Shown piece after piece: positions 51,679-63,479 of a DNA stretch of 64,000 nt; within the stretch, counting starts at the first letter, position 1; each line of letters opens with the position of its first letter. Below the pieces are notes generated by a model. It was not told the origin of the DNA and did not search any database. It saw only the letters and a program-made list of their open reading frames with translations. Source of the DNA: Lepiota brunneoincarnata (Eukaryota > Basidiomycota > Agaricomycetes > Agaricales > Agaricaceae); the NCBI GenBank assembly GCA_023014365.1, contig JAEBUN010000024.1, positions 558,001 to 622,000 on the forward strand, read 5' to 3'. The translations under genes were made by a program, and so were the position numbers.

Positions 51679-53636
51679 ATGCGAAGCAAAGTCAAATCAT
51701 GTAAACCAGCTCCACTCCCGCGATGCTCTACTCCCCCCCGTCCACCCGTCTTGATTGCCTCGCCTATTACAACTTCCCACGATGTGGACGATCTCCCTCC
51801 ACTTGCTTCTGCAACCGATCCTGACCGGTCTTCACAACCTCTTGGCCGAGTTAATGAGGATAGAGAAAATAGTTTCACCAGCCTCAGGCCAAGAACATCT
51901 GGCAGGGGCGGGGGTCGGCAGTTAGCTCTCGGTGATGCTGCATTTCGCGATGCACTGACTGTCGATAGGGTCGCCTACACGGCTCAGCTGGATCAATGGA
52001 GGCAAGGGCCTGAAGACCGGATAACGCGCCTCACGACCAATCCCAGGATCACAAACCCTTCAGAGCCGCGGCTATCAACTTCTGTTTCACGTTCAAGTTT
52101 CAAATCCACCGCCGACTACAATCAGGGCACATTGTCCAGACAGTCATCAACCATTCACAGCACATCGTCGATTTCTCCTAACCCAAGTCAGCAGGCATAC
52201 TCTCCGTCGATGATACAAGGTACCACTGCACACGAGCCACAGAGCAAGGCCACCAACGACGACATGCTTCCACCTTCTATTGGCCATCGTCTCCGACCCC
52301 AAGAGAATGACCGTGACCTATTCAGCAGTCAACCACGACCCCGGAATACGCCCAGAATTTTGCATAACAAGGATGCAGAGGAAAGTCCCACGATGCATAT
52401 GCTCTGGTACCGCGCGCCTGTCCATGGCGCAATGCCGGGTCGGACTATGCGCTCCCATAGTGCTACGCTGATTGACCACAAAATCTGGGTATTTGGAGGC
52501 TACGACGAGAAGCAGAGCTACAGAGATATATATTGTCTCGACATCGGTGGACGTCTCTATGTTTCGTAGGGATCGCAGATGTTCTAACCTCTCTGATCTA
52601 TACCTAGACTCGTTGCACTGGACACATCCAGATTTCAAAGGCGATATCCCGGCACCTTGTCGTGGGCATACCGCCACCGCTATTGAACACAGGATCGTCG
52701 TTATCGGTGGAATGGTGACCAACACATCCACCGACCCCATATCTGTTTATATTTTTGACACGATTACCTGCACATGGTCCCGGCCGTCCTTCGCACCTGG
52801 CCCCCGCCCAACTCAACGGCGGGCCCACTCGGCCGTTTTCTATAACAAAAAAATATGGATTTTCGGTGGGGGGAACGGGGTTAATGCACTGGAGGATGTG
52901 TGGTCACTAGATGTCAGCAATCTCGTTGGTCCGGGGCACGGTGAAAGATCGGGTCTGCGTTGGGAGAGGATCAAAACGATTGGGGGTGGACCTGCACCGA
53001 GAGGTTATCACACCGCCAACGTAGTCGATCATCTGATGATCGTTATCGGAGGAGCTGATGGGAAAGGAGCCTTGGATGATGTTTGGGTCCTGAATCTAGG
53101 TGGGTTTACGTTTATCAATGTGGGTCCCCCGTGTGTTGATGATCAGGAACCGCTTCCCTCTCTTCCCCCCCCCACAAAGCCAACTCCATATGGATGCACA
53201 TTACCGAACTTCAAGGGCAGCCTTCTAGGCGCTTAGCTCATTCGTCCACGCAAGTGGGCTCATACCTCTTTCTTTTCGGTGGTTTCGACGGTGAATACTC
53301 TTCGGAATTGCATCTCCTCAACCTGGGTTTGTTTCATATCCCTGTCAAATGTGTTGCATCGCTAACTGCAAGGCGCGTTGGTTTCTTCCAGTTTCGCTGC
53401 GAATGGAGCGCAGGCGCACAACTGGAAAGCTGCCTCCCGCACGAGGGTACCACACGGCAATCTTGGGAGACACTAGATTGTTCATTATAGGCGGGGTCAA
53501 TGGTGCTAGCGCCTTCGATGACGTGTACATCTTGGAGCTGGCCTCCCATGCTTACCTTCCCCAGATTACCGATTTTTCCATCGAACCCCTCGTAGATACT
53601 GGGATGTATTCACATAGAATTCCCGCTGACCACTAA
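51679..53636 (+). CDS. Kelch-repeat beta-propeller protein, copy 2
   Basis: Four exons: 51679..52546, 52608..53099, 53180..53326, 53392..53636; 1752 nt, 583 residues, in frame. The N-terminal ~230 residues are Ser/Pro/Arg-rich and disordered. Kelch blades: KIWVFGGYDEKQSYRDIYCL, RIVVIGGMVTNTSTDPISVY, KIWIFGGGNGVNALEDVWSL, LMIVIGGADGKGALDDVWVL, YLFLFGGFDGEYSSELHLLN, RLFIIGGVNGASAFDDVYIL. All three introns sit at the same codon positions as in copy 1 (after DIYCLDI/V, after WVLNL/WTLDL, after LLNL), proving common descent. Here intron 2 has a normal GT donor. Its stop is 49 bp from the convergent exo-polygalacturonase stop. Confidence 0.9.
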
Positions 53637-53685
53637 ACATCGCCTCTTCACGACATTCCAAAGTCCATACTAGACAAAATCTTCT

Positions 53686-55779
53686 TTAAAGAAGTAAACT
53701 CAAACTGAAGCCTAAACCCAGGCCCAAGCTCATCCCCACTCTGCTTTGGAGGACTTTGACAGCAGAACTCGAAGAGGATTTGATCTCTGTTGCGGCAAAC
53801 GGCCCAGTTTTGCACATAAACCCAAGAGTGTCTTGTTCACCAGGGGCGAGTGCGCTGGGATCACAGATAACTGTCGTCGCACTGGCAGACTGGTTGTGCG
53901 GCTGGATGTCAATACCCTCGACACTAATATTCAGGGCTACATGTTGTTTAAGAAAGCAAATTCGTGAATTGAGTTTATGGACACATCTATACAGGCTTGG
54001 TTCCTTACCTGTCCCAGGGAAAAGATCAAAAATAATCCCCTTGGTTTCGTCGATGCCGTCAACAAAGTTCCAACATGGGTTGCTGATGCAGGTCCCGTCG
54101 GCTGAAGGAGCGGTCAAGTCGGATTCCCCAATGCGGTTCAGTGGAACTCACTCCAGTTGGTGGCGAGAGTGCCTGTGAAATTCTTGAACTGGAAATTTGA
54201 AATCTTGGTGCTGGTTTGGTTGGTATTAGCGGGACGGGGGCCTTTGTCCTGTTGTCGTGAGTAATGATATTGCTGTCTACGACGAACGGGTCACTGACTT
54301 GGTCGAAATAGCTGAAGAGGAGGCGTCAACAAAGAGTTCGTGGGTAATGACAGATCGTGGACACCAACTTTTGGGTGACGAAAATGCCAGTCGAAACGCC
54401 GACGAGGGTGATATCCTCCCATGTCACATTATTGGCAAACCCTTGTCCACCAGTCCAGCTCTTGAACTACAACAGGTTTATCAGCACATCATCAAGGAGC
54501 ACTGCACACACTCACTCTGGCACCATAAACGGCACCATCCATCGTCCAATTCTTGAACAACACATTCTCCACCGTCTGAACCGCACCGTTCCTTCCTAGA
54601 GAACCAATCGAGAGACCGTGGGATGAGAAACCACAGAAACCGTTCTGTATCACGACGTCTTTTCCGCCATTGATGACTGAAATGCAGTCGTCACCGTTTT
54701 GGCCGTGATATCTAGGTGCCCAGAAGTGAGGTTTTCAGCGCTGCATTGGTGAGGGCCCGGATACATACCCATCAACAGTGATGTTTTGCCCTGATATGTT
54801 GATACCTAAGGGGGATTTAGTTCATGCATCCTCGCAAAAAAAACAGTGGCCGCCCTACCATCAGCTGATTGAGAACGGGATGGATTAAGCTTCGCTTAGA
54901 ACATGGATGCATGGAGCGACTCACGTGTTGAAAGGGAAGCTCTGCATCATGGTGCAGCAGGGTACGTACGGTTAAGCCATTTTAACGTACAGCGGCGGAA
55001 AAATACGCACGGTGGTAGTATCTCTTGTTCCATTATTCGGAGCAGCATCCACAAAGTGATTCTCAACACGGATATTTTTCCCAGGAAGGTTCCAGCCCCA
55101 AGCAATGGGCTTGATGACTTTGATATTGCGAAGCAGACCATTAGTCACATTAAAGGTCGCCAGTTGGGGACGGAGGATCTAAGCCCAAAAGTCGGTCAAA
55201 AATGGCTTTCAATCCATATCGGTACATACGCGATTGCCAATGTCCCACCACTGCTGACCAAACTCATGAAAGGCACCCCACTCAGCCTCGTCCGAACCGA
55301 TAATGGTAACATCCTCTCCGTGGATGTAAAACCACGGCGTGGCGTATGTCTATAGATCAGGTGCGTTAACCGCCAACCAAGAGAACTACAGGAGGGAACG
55401 AGACGAACACTAGGCTGGTTGAGAGTGATGTTGATTTCATGCTGAACTCTGGATATATTTTTGGGCAGAAGCAGGTTTCCGTTCAGATGGACCGTCACAT
55501 TTTCTGCCATGTATTTCAAGTCAGCAGTTGCTTCACAAGATAGGAACGGAAGAGGAGTTTACTAAGCTCGGTCATTGAAACAGGTGTGAATGCACTATAA
55601 TTCGTCCTCTGGAAAGTAATAACCGAATTCAACTTGCAATCCGTAAATGCCTTCAGGATAGCGGGCGAGTCATCTGTCTCGCTGCCTCCTGCGCTCTCAA
55701 CGGTACATTCTGCTGCAAAGGCTTGGGGTATAGTCGAGGTTGCCAAGAGGAGAAGGGAGAGGGATAGCATTTTTCTCAT
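53686..55779 (-). CDS. Exo-polygalacturonase, glycoside hydrolase family 28
   Basis: Secreted pectin-degrading enzyme removing galacturonate from chain ends. Start ATG 55779 gives signal peptide MRKMLSLSLLLLATSTIPQA. Exon 1 ends 55563, exon 2 starts 55530 (TTADLKYMAENVTVHLNGNL). Family strings: DEAEWGAFHEFGQQWWDIGN, VIKPIAWGWNLPGKNIRVEN, GINISGQNITVDG, NGDDCISVINGGKDVVIQN (catalytic Asp pair), SSHGLSIGSLGRNGAVQTVE (catalytic His), DGAVYGARV, WTGGQGFANNVTWEDITLV, and DGTCISNPCWNFVDGIDET. The C terminus is hydrophobic (MSLGLGLGFSLSLLL), unusual for a soluble GH28 and suggesting a GPI signal or anchor. The NTDG region near 54860-54950 and the joint near 55345-55400 each appear to hold one extra base, so the exact exon chain is not closed. 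About eight to nine exons. Confidence 0.82.
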
Positions 55780-56281
55780 CGTTTTCTTTCTTTGCCGAGG
55801 TGCAGAGCATTGCCAGGTCTTTATATGTCGCGGAAGCAGACATCCGGGGAACACTTGAGATGTAAGGGTCAGCTGAACCAAGTCTGAATGTTTACCTGAG
55901 TGTGATCATCGATGGGAAAGGCGTTACGACGGCAGATTCGACCTTAAGCGACCGAGGTTTCTCCTCATGGGTACTTGTTGGCACATATACGGCAGTAGAC
56001 GAGTGGAATGACCGGGCCGGGGAATGGTCGACATCAGTCCGGGCCGCTTGAGCTGTGGAATGATCAGGTCCCCAGAGGAATCTTTCGTATTCCCGTGCAA
56101 TCATGTTGAGCGGGATGATATTGATGTGGTAGTATTATAAGCAGTGAGATAATATAGATGCACGCATGTTGCAAGAACCAGTTCAAACTAAGTAGGGAGC
56201 AAGTTCTATGCACTTATAAGCACAAAATAGTATATAATAAGACGTACCCTCCAACTATTGTCTGGGGGCTTCTATGCCATT
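55780..56281. other. Region upstream of exo-polygalacturonase
   Basis: 500 bp; promoter of the minus-strand GH28 gene and 3' end of the next gene. A short minus frame at 56104..55892 has no recognisable motif. Confidence 0.35.
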
Positions 56282-57234
56282 TCATTCTTCGTCACTGAAG
56301 CAAAGCTGGGCAAGGCCCAGATCATGAAGTCGTGACATCTTCACTAGCATGCCCAGGCCTTGGCTCAAATCGCTGTGAGTGGTTCCGTCTCCTGGCCCAT
56401 TGAGTAGGCCCCAGGATTCTTCGTCCATCTCGTCGCCCATTCGACCCCAAGCTGATTGGATAGCACCAGGATAATTAAATGCGGCAAGAATAAAACAGAC
56501 CGCTGAGCCTGTGGTTGCAGGATATCAGCAAGCTGTATTTATTTCGTCTAAAATCTGTCGTACATAAACCACTAATTTCCTGTTCGCGTTGGAGTCGAGG
56601 GTTTGGTGGTTGGTGGTGGGAACTCGTTCGGCTCAAGGTTCATATGTTCAGGCAGATTATCTCCGAGTCGATAAAGTCTTTGGCACGCAGGACATACACG
56701 GCTAGTGGCACGACTCTTGTTGTACCACAGAATCTGCCTGGGAAGGTCAGTGCGACAAATAAATAGGGCGTATGAGTGGGTACCAGAGCTAGTTCTTCGG
56801 GAAGGACGATTCTGATCATTTCAAGTACCTCCTTCCTGAGCGAATTCTGCGCACAAGGGTATCTATATCGGCAGTCAACGTTGGGTTCGTTCCAAAGGCG
56901 CATGTATGCTTACGCTCCAAGCAGGCGGCTGAGCGAAGAACTTGGATGCCAGAAACGCTCGGGTATCTCTGACGCGAGGACCATTTCCGGGATCGTAGAT
57001 GAAGGGCTTTTCCGGAAGAAGAGGTTCTAGGTCGTACCCCTGATGGCTTGTTGTGTAGCACTCGACAGAACCGGTGTCCGACGGTGGCGGAGTCAAGAGT
57101 TGGACCGGCAACGGGCTTGACGGAGGTGTTGGTGAGGCATGAGTGGCAGGCGGTGTTGGTGGGGGCTGTGCTCGCTGGCCAGCAGCCTTTTTCTTCGCCT
57201 TGCGTTTTTTCTTGGGGTTGGCGGGACCGGGCAT
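56282..57234 (-). CDS. Conserved fungal protein with CxxC motif, function unknown
   Basis: Four exons: 57234..56914, 56846..56784, 56733..56564, 56508..56282. Start MPGPANPKKKRKAKKKAAGQ is highly basic (nuclear/nucleolar signal type), then Pro-rich. Core: DTRAFLASKFFAQPPAW, VLEMIRIVLPEELALILWYN, KSRATSRVCPACQRLYRLGD (CxxC), AVCFILAAFNYPGAIQSAWG, RMGDEMDEESWGLLNG, MSRLHDLGLAQLCFSDEE. The exon sum is 781 nt, one over a multiple of three; the surplus base lies near 56588, where RTGN would otherwise meet a stop before ISGLC. I know this pattern as a conserved basidiomycete protein but cannot name a function. It is divergent from leucyl-tRNA synthetase with 222 bp between ATGs. Confidence 0.65.
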
Positions 57235-57456
57235 GGACAAGGAAAAGGGTTTAGCGCGTGACGGAGAGAGCGCGTTTGTCACCGATCATGTGACCGCGGT
57301 GGCATCTTATCGTGATGAGCTGTGACTCGTATTCCCAAAAACTGCCAAAAACTGATTTACTCGATACAGCCGTTCACAATTCCCCTCCTTCCTTCTCTCC
57401 GTCCATCCGGACTGCGCGGTCTTCGAAGACTACCACTGTGCTACAGGACATACGCC
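57235..57456. promoter_or_regulatory. Short divergent promoter region
   Basis: 222 bp separate the ATGs of the CxxC protein (minus) and leucyl-tRNA synthetase (plus). Both 5' UTRs and both promoters must fit in it. No distinct TATA element is obvious. Confidence 0.5.
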
Positions 57457-60400
57457 ATGGCTCAGACCATCGAGCTCGCACAGGTACCTCCACCTTGTCT
57501 CCTCCGACCTCTTCTCTCCGCTCATGGCCCCATAGACAGGCAAGAGAGACTATCTCAAGTCTCTCGAGAAGAAATACCAAGATCGTTGGCAATCGGAACG
57601 TCTCTTTGAGGTTGATGCGCCCTCGCCACAGGAGATCGCTGGCCTTTCTCCTTCTACAGGTCCCACCAAAAATTCCCAAAGTGGTTCGGGAACTATCCAT
57701 ACCCCTATATGAACGGAAGTCTCCATCTCGGACACGCATTCACCATCTCTAAAATCGAATTCGCTGCTGGATATGAGCGCATGTTGGGCAAGCGTACCCT
57801 GTTCCCCCACGGCTTCCATGTCACCTGGCATGCCTATCAAGGTACGAGCACCCATCCTCAACCGTACTGAGTGCTTATGGATGTATAGGCATCTTCCGAC
57901 AAAATTATTCGTGAAATAGAGATGTTTGGTCCAGACTTTGAGCAATACGAACAAGTCCAGGCAGAGCTTGACCGCGCCGCAGAGGCAGAGGCAGAGGCAG
58001 AGAGGGAGAACCATGCCGCTTCGGGTGACAAGTCGAAAGCAAAGAAGGGAAAACTCGTCGCAAAATCTACTGGCCTCCAATACCAATTCCAAATCATGGA
58101 GTCTATTGGTGTACCCCGCTCTGATATAAAAAAGTTCGCGGATCCTCAGCATTGGTTGACTTTCTTTCCTCCTATTGCGATTGTGCGTGGCTCATTCTGG
58201 CATTTACTCGCTTTATTCATCAGTGTTCCCCTACCAGGCGGACAACAATGCATTTGGCTCGCGGATAGACTGGAGACGCTCTTTCCTTACCACTGATGCC
58301 AATCCATATTATGATGCTTTCGTCCGTTGGCAGGTCAACAAGCTACACAAACTCGGAAAAATCAAGTTCGGCGAACGTTATACTATTTACAGTCCGAAGG
58401 ATGGTCAGCCATGCATGGATCACGATCGACAGGACGGTGAAGGTGTTGGTCCTCAAGAATATACTGGCATCAAAATGGAGGTCGTCGATTGGAGCCCAGC
58501 CGCAAAGCAAGCTATTGAGAGCAAACTTGGTGGCCGAGCGGTGTTTTTGGTGGCTGCCACGCTCCGACCTGAGACGATGTAAGCATCCCTCCATTCCAAT
58601 TCTCGAATCCTTCACCAAATGCCCCATTCGCAAGGTATGGCCAAACCAACTGTTTCGTTGGCCCGTCCCTAAAATATGGTGTCTTTGCTGCGAACGACAA
58701 GGAGGCTTATGTCTGCACATATCGTGCAGCACGAAACATGGCGTTCCAAGGCATCATCACACCTCGTGGCCAGGTCGAGAAATTAACAGAGCTAGAAGGA
58801 TCCCTTATCGTTGGTACCAAGGTCAAAGCGCCTTTCGCTCTCAATCCGGAGGTTTATGTTCTTCCTATGGAGAGTGTCCTCCCAACCAAAGGCACCGGCG
58901 TTGTTACCTCTGTTCCTTCCGACTCCCCCGATGATTACCAAGTCCTGATGGATCTTCGCAAGAAAGCTGAATACTACAAGATCGACCCTGCATGGGCAGC
59001 AATTGACCCCGTCCCCGTTCTTTCAACACCCTCCTATGGCGACCTCACTGCACCTGCTATCGTCAAACAGCTCAAGATCCAATCAGCCAAGGACGCTAAA
59101 CAGCTCGCGGAAGCCAAGGAAATTGTCTATAAGGAGGGCTTCTACAGCGGTACCATGCTCGTCGGTGAATGCAAGGGGATGCCTGTGCAGGAGGCCAAAG
59201 TCAAGGTTCGCGATAGCTTAATGGCTTCCGGGCTGGCTTTTGCCTATGCAGAGCCCGAAGGCCTCGTTATCTCACGTTCCGCAGACGAGTGTGTTGTTGC
59301 TCTTATGGACCAGTGGTATTTGGACTATGGTGAGACCAATTGGAGGAAGCAGACGGAAGGACTGCTAGCGAAGATGAACACCTATACCGAGGAGACTAGA
59401 CACGGATTTGAGAAGACTCTGGGCTGGCTGAATCAGTGGGCGTGTGCTAGGACTTACGGATTGGGTTCGAAATTGCCTTGGGATCCCACAGTTCCTCGTC
59501 GAATCCCTGAGCGACTCGACGATATACATGAGCTACTACACCGTTTCCCATCTCCTACACGGTAGGAAGCCCGATTTAATAACGCCTCCGCACCCGCTGA
59601 TCGTGCCACTGCAGGTGGAACTCTCAATGGCTCAAAACCTGGTCCTTTGGGCATAACGCCTGAGCAGATGACTGATGAAGTTTGGGAATATATATTCTGC
59701 AACGGCTCATGGCCAGACCCTGCACCCTTACCCCGCGAGAAGGCCGACGCACTCAAGCACGAATTCAACTACTTCTACCCCTTCGACATCCGTTCCTCTG
59801 CGAAAGATCTCATACCCAACCACTTGACGTTTGCTCTGTATAACCACGCCGCCATTTTTCCCGAGGATAAGTGGCCTTTGAGCATGCGTACTAACGGACA
59901 CTTAATGCTTAATGGAAAGAAGATGTCTAAGAGCACCGGTAACTCCTTGACTCTGAGGGAGGCTATCGAGAAGTTTGGTGCGGATGCCACGAGGCTGTCA
60001 TTGGCGGACGCTGGTGATGGGATGGAGGATGCCAACTTCGAGGAAAAGACTGCGAACGCGAATATTTTGCGTGTGCATACGCTCCTAGGGTGGTGTGAGG
60101 CACGTGATCTCTCTCCGTTGACCGTCGAAATAAGCTGAAACTCCGCTTGACCTGTAGGAGATGCTTAAGGATGAAGCTAGCCTGCGACATGGACCTCGCA
60201 ACTATCACGATCGGGTCTTCGAGCAGGAGGTTAATGAGCTGATCAATGTCACTCAAAGCCACTATGCCGCGTAGGTTTTCGAATGAAATTTCCCTATCCA
60301 ACCTGACCCAAACCGATAACTAGGACGAATTACAAGGATGCCCTCAAATACGGCTTCTACGAAATGCAGATCGTGCGCGATTGGTACCGTGAAGTTACTT

Positions 60401-61193
60401 CTGACATCGGCATGCATGCCACCCTCCTTGAATATTGGATCCGGACCGCTGCATTGCTCATCACCCCTGTCGCACCTCACTTTGCCGAACATATTTGGTC
60501 TGCCATCCTCAAGGAACCCAAATCCATCCAACTGGCGCTCTGGCCCACCCCGTCTACACCAGTGGACCGCACCCTCCTTGAGGCCGCCAACTATATGCGA
60601 GGAACAATCAAGTCCATCCGCGATGCCGAGATTAGCTTGATGAAGATGATGAACAAAGCGAAGGGCAAGAAAGGTTTGGACGCACAGCCTGCGTTTGACC
60701 CGAAGAAAGAAAAGGCAGTGAGGATCTATGTTGCAACTAGGTTCCCTGAGTGGCAGGATACGTGTGTTGGTATCGTGCAGGACGCGTATGACTCGGCGAC
60801 GGATAATGTTGATGATGCCAAGGTGAAGGACTTGTTGGTGCAGAAGGGGCTGATCAAGGATAAGAGGGTCATGCCGTTTATACAAGCTTTCAAGGTTTAT
60901 TCCGTCCTTTGTCGCCTCCCTCGTCGCATCCTGAAAGCTAACAAACTTGACAGAAACGTATGACGCAATACGGTGCTCAGACAGCGTTCAATCGAGCTCT
61001 GCCGTTCTCGGAAAGCGAGGTATTGAGGGAACTGGCGCCGTACCTCAAGAAGTCCTTGAGTCTGACCGATGTGGAGATTTTACCTGTAGAAGCTGCGCTG
61101 CAAAAAGCTGAGGCGGGTGAGAGTGGATTCACCAAGGTTCTGATTGAGGGATCTGAGCCGGGTACACCGGCGTTTGAGTACAGGAATGCGTGA
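57457..61193 (+). CDS. Leucyl-tRNA synthetase, cytosolic
   Basis: Nine exons: 57457..57483, 57536..57841, 57889..58182, 58238..58578, 58635..59561, 59615..60099, 60158..60270, 60324..60894, 60954..61193; about 1100 residues, the usual eukaryotic cytosolic length. Class I signatures: [18 protein letters not shown] (HIGH) and [16 protein letters not shown] (KMSKS). The CP1 editing domain is present between them ([19 protein letters not shown]). Catalytic core [20 protein letters not shown]-terminal anticodon and extension regions follow. The sum is 3304 nt, one over: I place +1 near 57825 (FHVT-GMPIK), +1 near 59491 ([12 protein letters not shown]) and -1 in the A5 run at 57667-57671 ([12 protein letters not shown]). 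The intron at 60100..60157 appears to use a GC donor (GCACGT). Confidence 0.93.
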
Positions 61194-61329
61194 GCGTAAT
61201 GAGGGTTAGAATATAATGATGCAGATAATGATCATTAGTGGCGGCTGCTGCCAGTGGGACACTGCCGGAAGGGTGGCCAATGCGACCCGCCGAGTCTGAG
61301 GAGCGGACAAGTGAATACCTGCAACTGCA

Positions 61330-62648
61330 ATGTACCGACGGATTCGTCAAGACCGATACGCTAAGTGTGCAGTACCGGAGGCCATGAGTGGCCTAGAACA
61401 CTCATATGCGAGTGATTCCTTGACATGCGATTGCACTTTGTGCGCCCAATGGATGTACATGCTTAACGGTGTTTGCGCCCGGACTGACGGCGACGGAATC
61501 TGCGACGGAAAAAGCTTATTGCAGGTCAAATGCGTATTGTCGCAAGATTCCCAATTTGGCAATGTTTCCGTCGTCAATGACCTTCAGTGTGCAAGCTGCA
61601 TCCCCGGAACGGGGTATCTTTTCAGAATTTCGGATTTTCATCTCCGTTGACGAAATTTTCCCTAGCATGCGATTCAAGTTGCTCCACCTGTTCAGGTTCG
61701 GGAACGCCTTGCTTGAGTTGCTCTGGGCCAGGTCAACTCGCTTCGAACGGGACATGCACCAACGCATCGTCATGCCCGGAGAATACATTCCACCTCGTCG
61801 TCCTCCTCATCCTGCCTTTCTTGCCACCCCGACTGTGCTATACTTTCGGGCTCGAGATTCGATGAGTGTATTTCCTGTCCCGCTACCCGTCCTGTTCTCA
61901 ATGGTGGTCGATGTATGCCAACGTGTGCCAAGAACGGGTACTGTGGATAGCAGCGCAGGGAGCTGCCGGTCGTGTGATAGCTCCTGTGGAAGTTGTTCTG
62001 GCCCTGGTCCTTCGAGCTGTCTTTCCTGTTCCAATGCCAGTGACCGTGTCCTATGGTCGGGTTCATGCGTCCCCGCGGCTGACATCTGCACATCCAGTAC
62101 CTCTGTCATCAAGCTCACTAGGAGTCTGCCTTTCTGAACTTGTAACCGTGACCCAAGCCGGGGAAGGTCCAGAAACAACGACCACCACCACGTAGCCTAT
62201 TCCCACCGCTACTGGTCTTAACCAACCCGCTGAAACGAAGGGAGTTCGGCGTCTAGCGTGGTGGCCGTTCCTTCTGATGACATTCGGTGGTGTGTCCGTT
62301 TTGCCCGTGCTTGTCCTCTGCTGCCACAGATGGACAAGGAGAAGGAGAGAAGAGCAACTCCGGCTTCATGCCCATTCCTTTGCCAACCTCTCCAGCACGT
62401 ATCACGCTCAATTACGGGGGGAAAGCGAGCTACAGGACCAGGGACCCCTATTCTGGGACAATATTCGGTCCTCTGAACCTGTATATGCCGATGCATTCCC
62501 TAGAAGTCGGGGTACGGGTGCGGCGGGAAGCAACGTCCCCCCGCTCGTATCCTGTTACAACACCATCCCTCGGACACCTCCAGCCGCGAAATTAGATTTT
62601 GTCCACCATACCATTGCGATCAGGAACCAAGGGTCACCGGTGATTTAA
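61330..62648 (+). CDS. Cys-rich (furin-like repeat) type I membrane protein
   Basis: Start and exon chain are not resolved. Coding blocks switch frame through probable introns: SLTCDCTLCAQWMYMLNGVC (61420-61480), NDLQCASCIPGTG (61580-61620), CDSSCSTCSGSGTPCLSCSG (61665-61725), DECISCPATRPVLNGGRCMP (61860-61920), CDSSCGSCSGPGPSSCLSCS (61970-62030). These are furin-like or growth-factor-receptor Cys repeats. A hydrophobic helix WWPFLLMTFGGVSVLPVLVL at about 62258-62318 is followed by CCHRWTRRRREEQLR, a basic stop-transfer, and a ~100-residue cytoplasmic tail ending HTIAIRNQGSPVI at 62648. Likely a cell-surface protein; ligand unknown. Confidence 0.65.
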
Positions 62649-62699
62649 CGCGGCAGAGGAATTCCCTTGACAGCGGGAGATGCATGATATGGATACCTG

Positions 62700-63446
62700 A
62701 CTCCCCACAGCCTGCGCGCAGCGACCAAGTGAGTGATATCGGTGTCCAAGAGTGGTTCTTGATGCCACTATCGGCTTCGGGACGGGCTGCACTGCTTAGA
62801 TGTGGCCGTTGCAAGCAGATGAAAGGTTGGGCGGTCTGGAAGTGGTATCAAACATCCCATTAAGGTTCTCTGACTCGAGAAGTGGGTCCACAAAGTCGAT
62901 GCCTATGGCTTCCCATGGCCGAGTGGGTACGTCATGCGTTTTTAGCTTTCTGTATGGAACCTGATTGCTCAGAAGTCCTGCATGTTATGCAGGTTTCGCA
63001 GTATGTCTGTACGTCGGCAACCATACCTTTCCACCACACATTGTCCCTGAGGTAAGTTATGGTTTTGGACGGTCCGAGGTAGGCGAAGGATCGAGTGTGC
63101 ATGAGAGATGATTATCTCTCGAACCCGTCAGTTTGCCAACTATTACGTCTGGTATGCATAGGACCCGTTTACCTTTGGTCTTCAGGAAGACCAACCCGTT
63201 GCTGATTTCAAAGTTCTTATAGGCTGGTGGATTCTTCAACACGATCGTAAAGAACTTGTCTTCGCCATATCGGTTGGTGATGCTCTGGTGGACATCAGTG
63301 ATAGGATCACCCAATGCCACCAACTCAGTGAAGGTGATTGGATCCTCCGCGAGGATGTCTTGGACTGCCGGCACTCCCTGTTCACCAAGTTCATCTTCTT
63401 TGGGCTTGTCGGGTTCATCCATGTTGACCGTAGTGGTGGGCAGCAC
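62700..63446 (-). mobile_element. Ty3/gypsy retrotransposon fragment (integrase N-terminal region), broken
   Basis: The minus strand reads DKFFTIVLKNPPAYKNFEIS and NGLVFLKTKGKRVLCIPDVI, typical of the spacer between RNase H and integrase. After a one-base shift near 63093 it continues with the HHCC zinc region: IISHAHSI, then TITYLRDNVWWKGMVADVQT and YCETCITC. Several stops and shifts follow, and the DDE core is not seen. No LTRs are recognised in the window, so this is a decayed internal fragment. Confidence 0.7.
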
Positions 63447-63479
63447 CGATCCTCACAACACCCAAAGTTCCCTCAGTCT

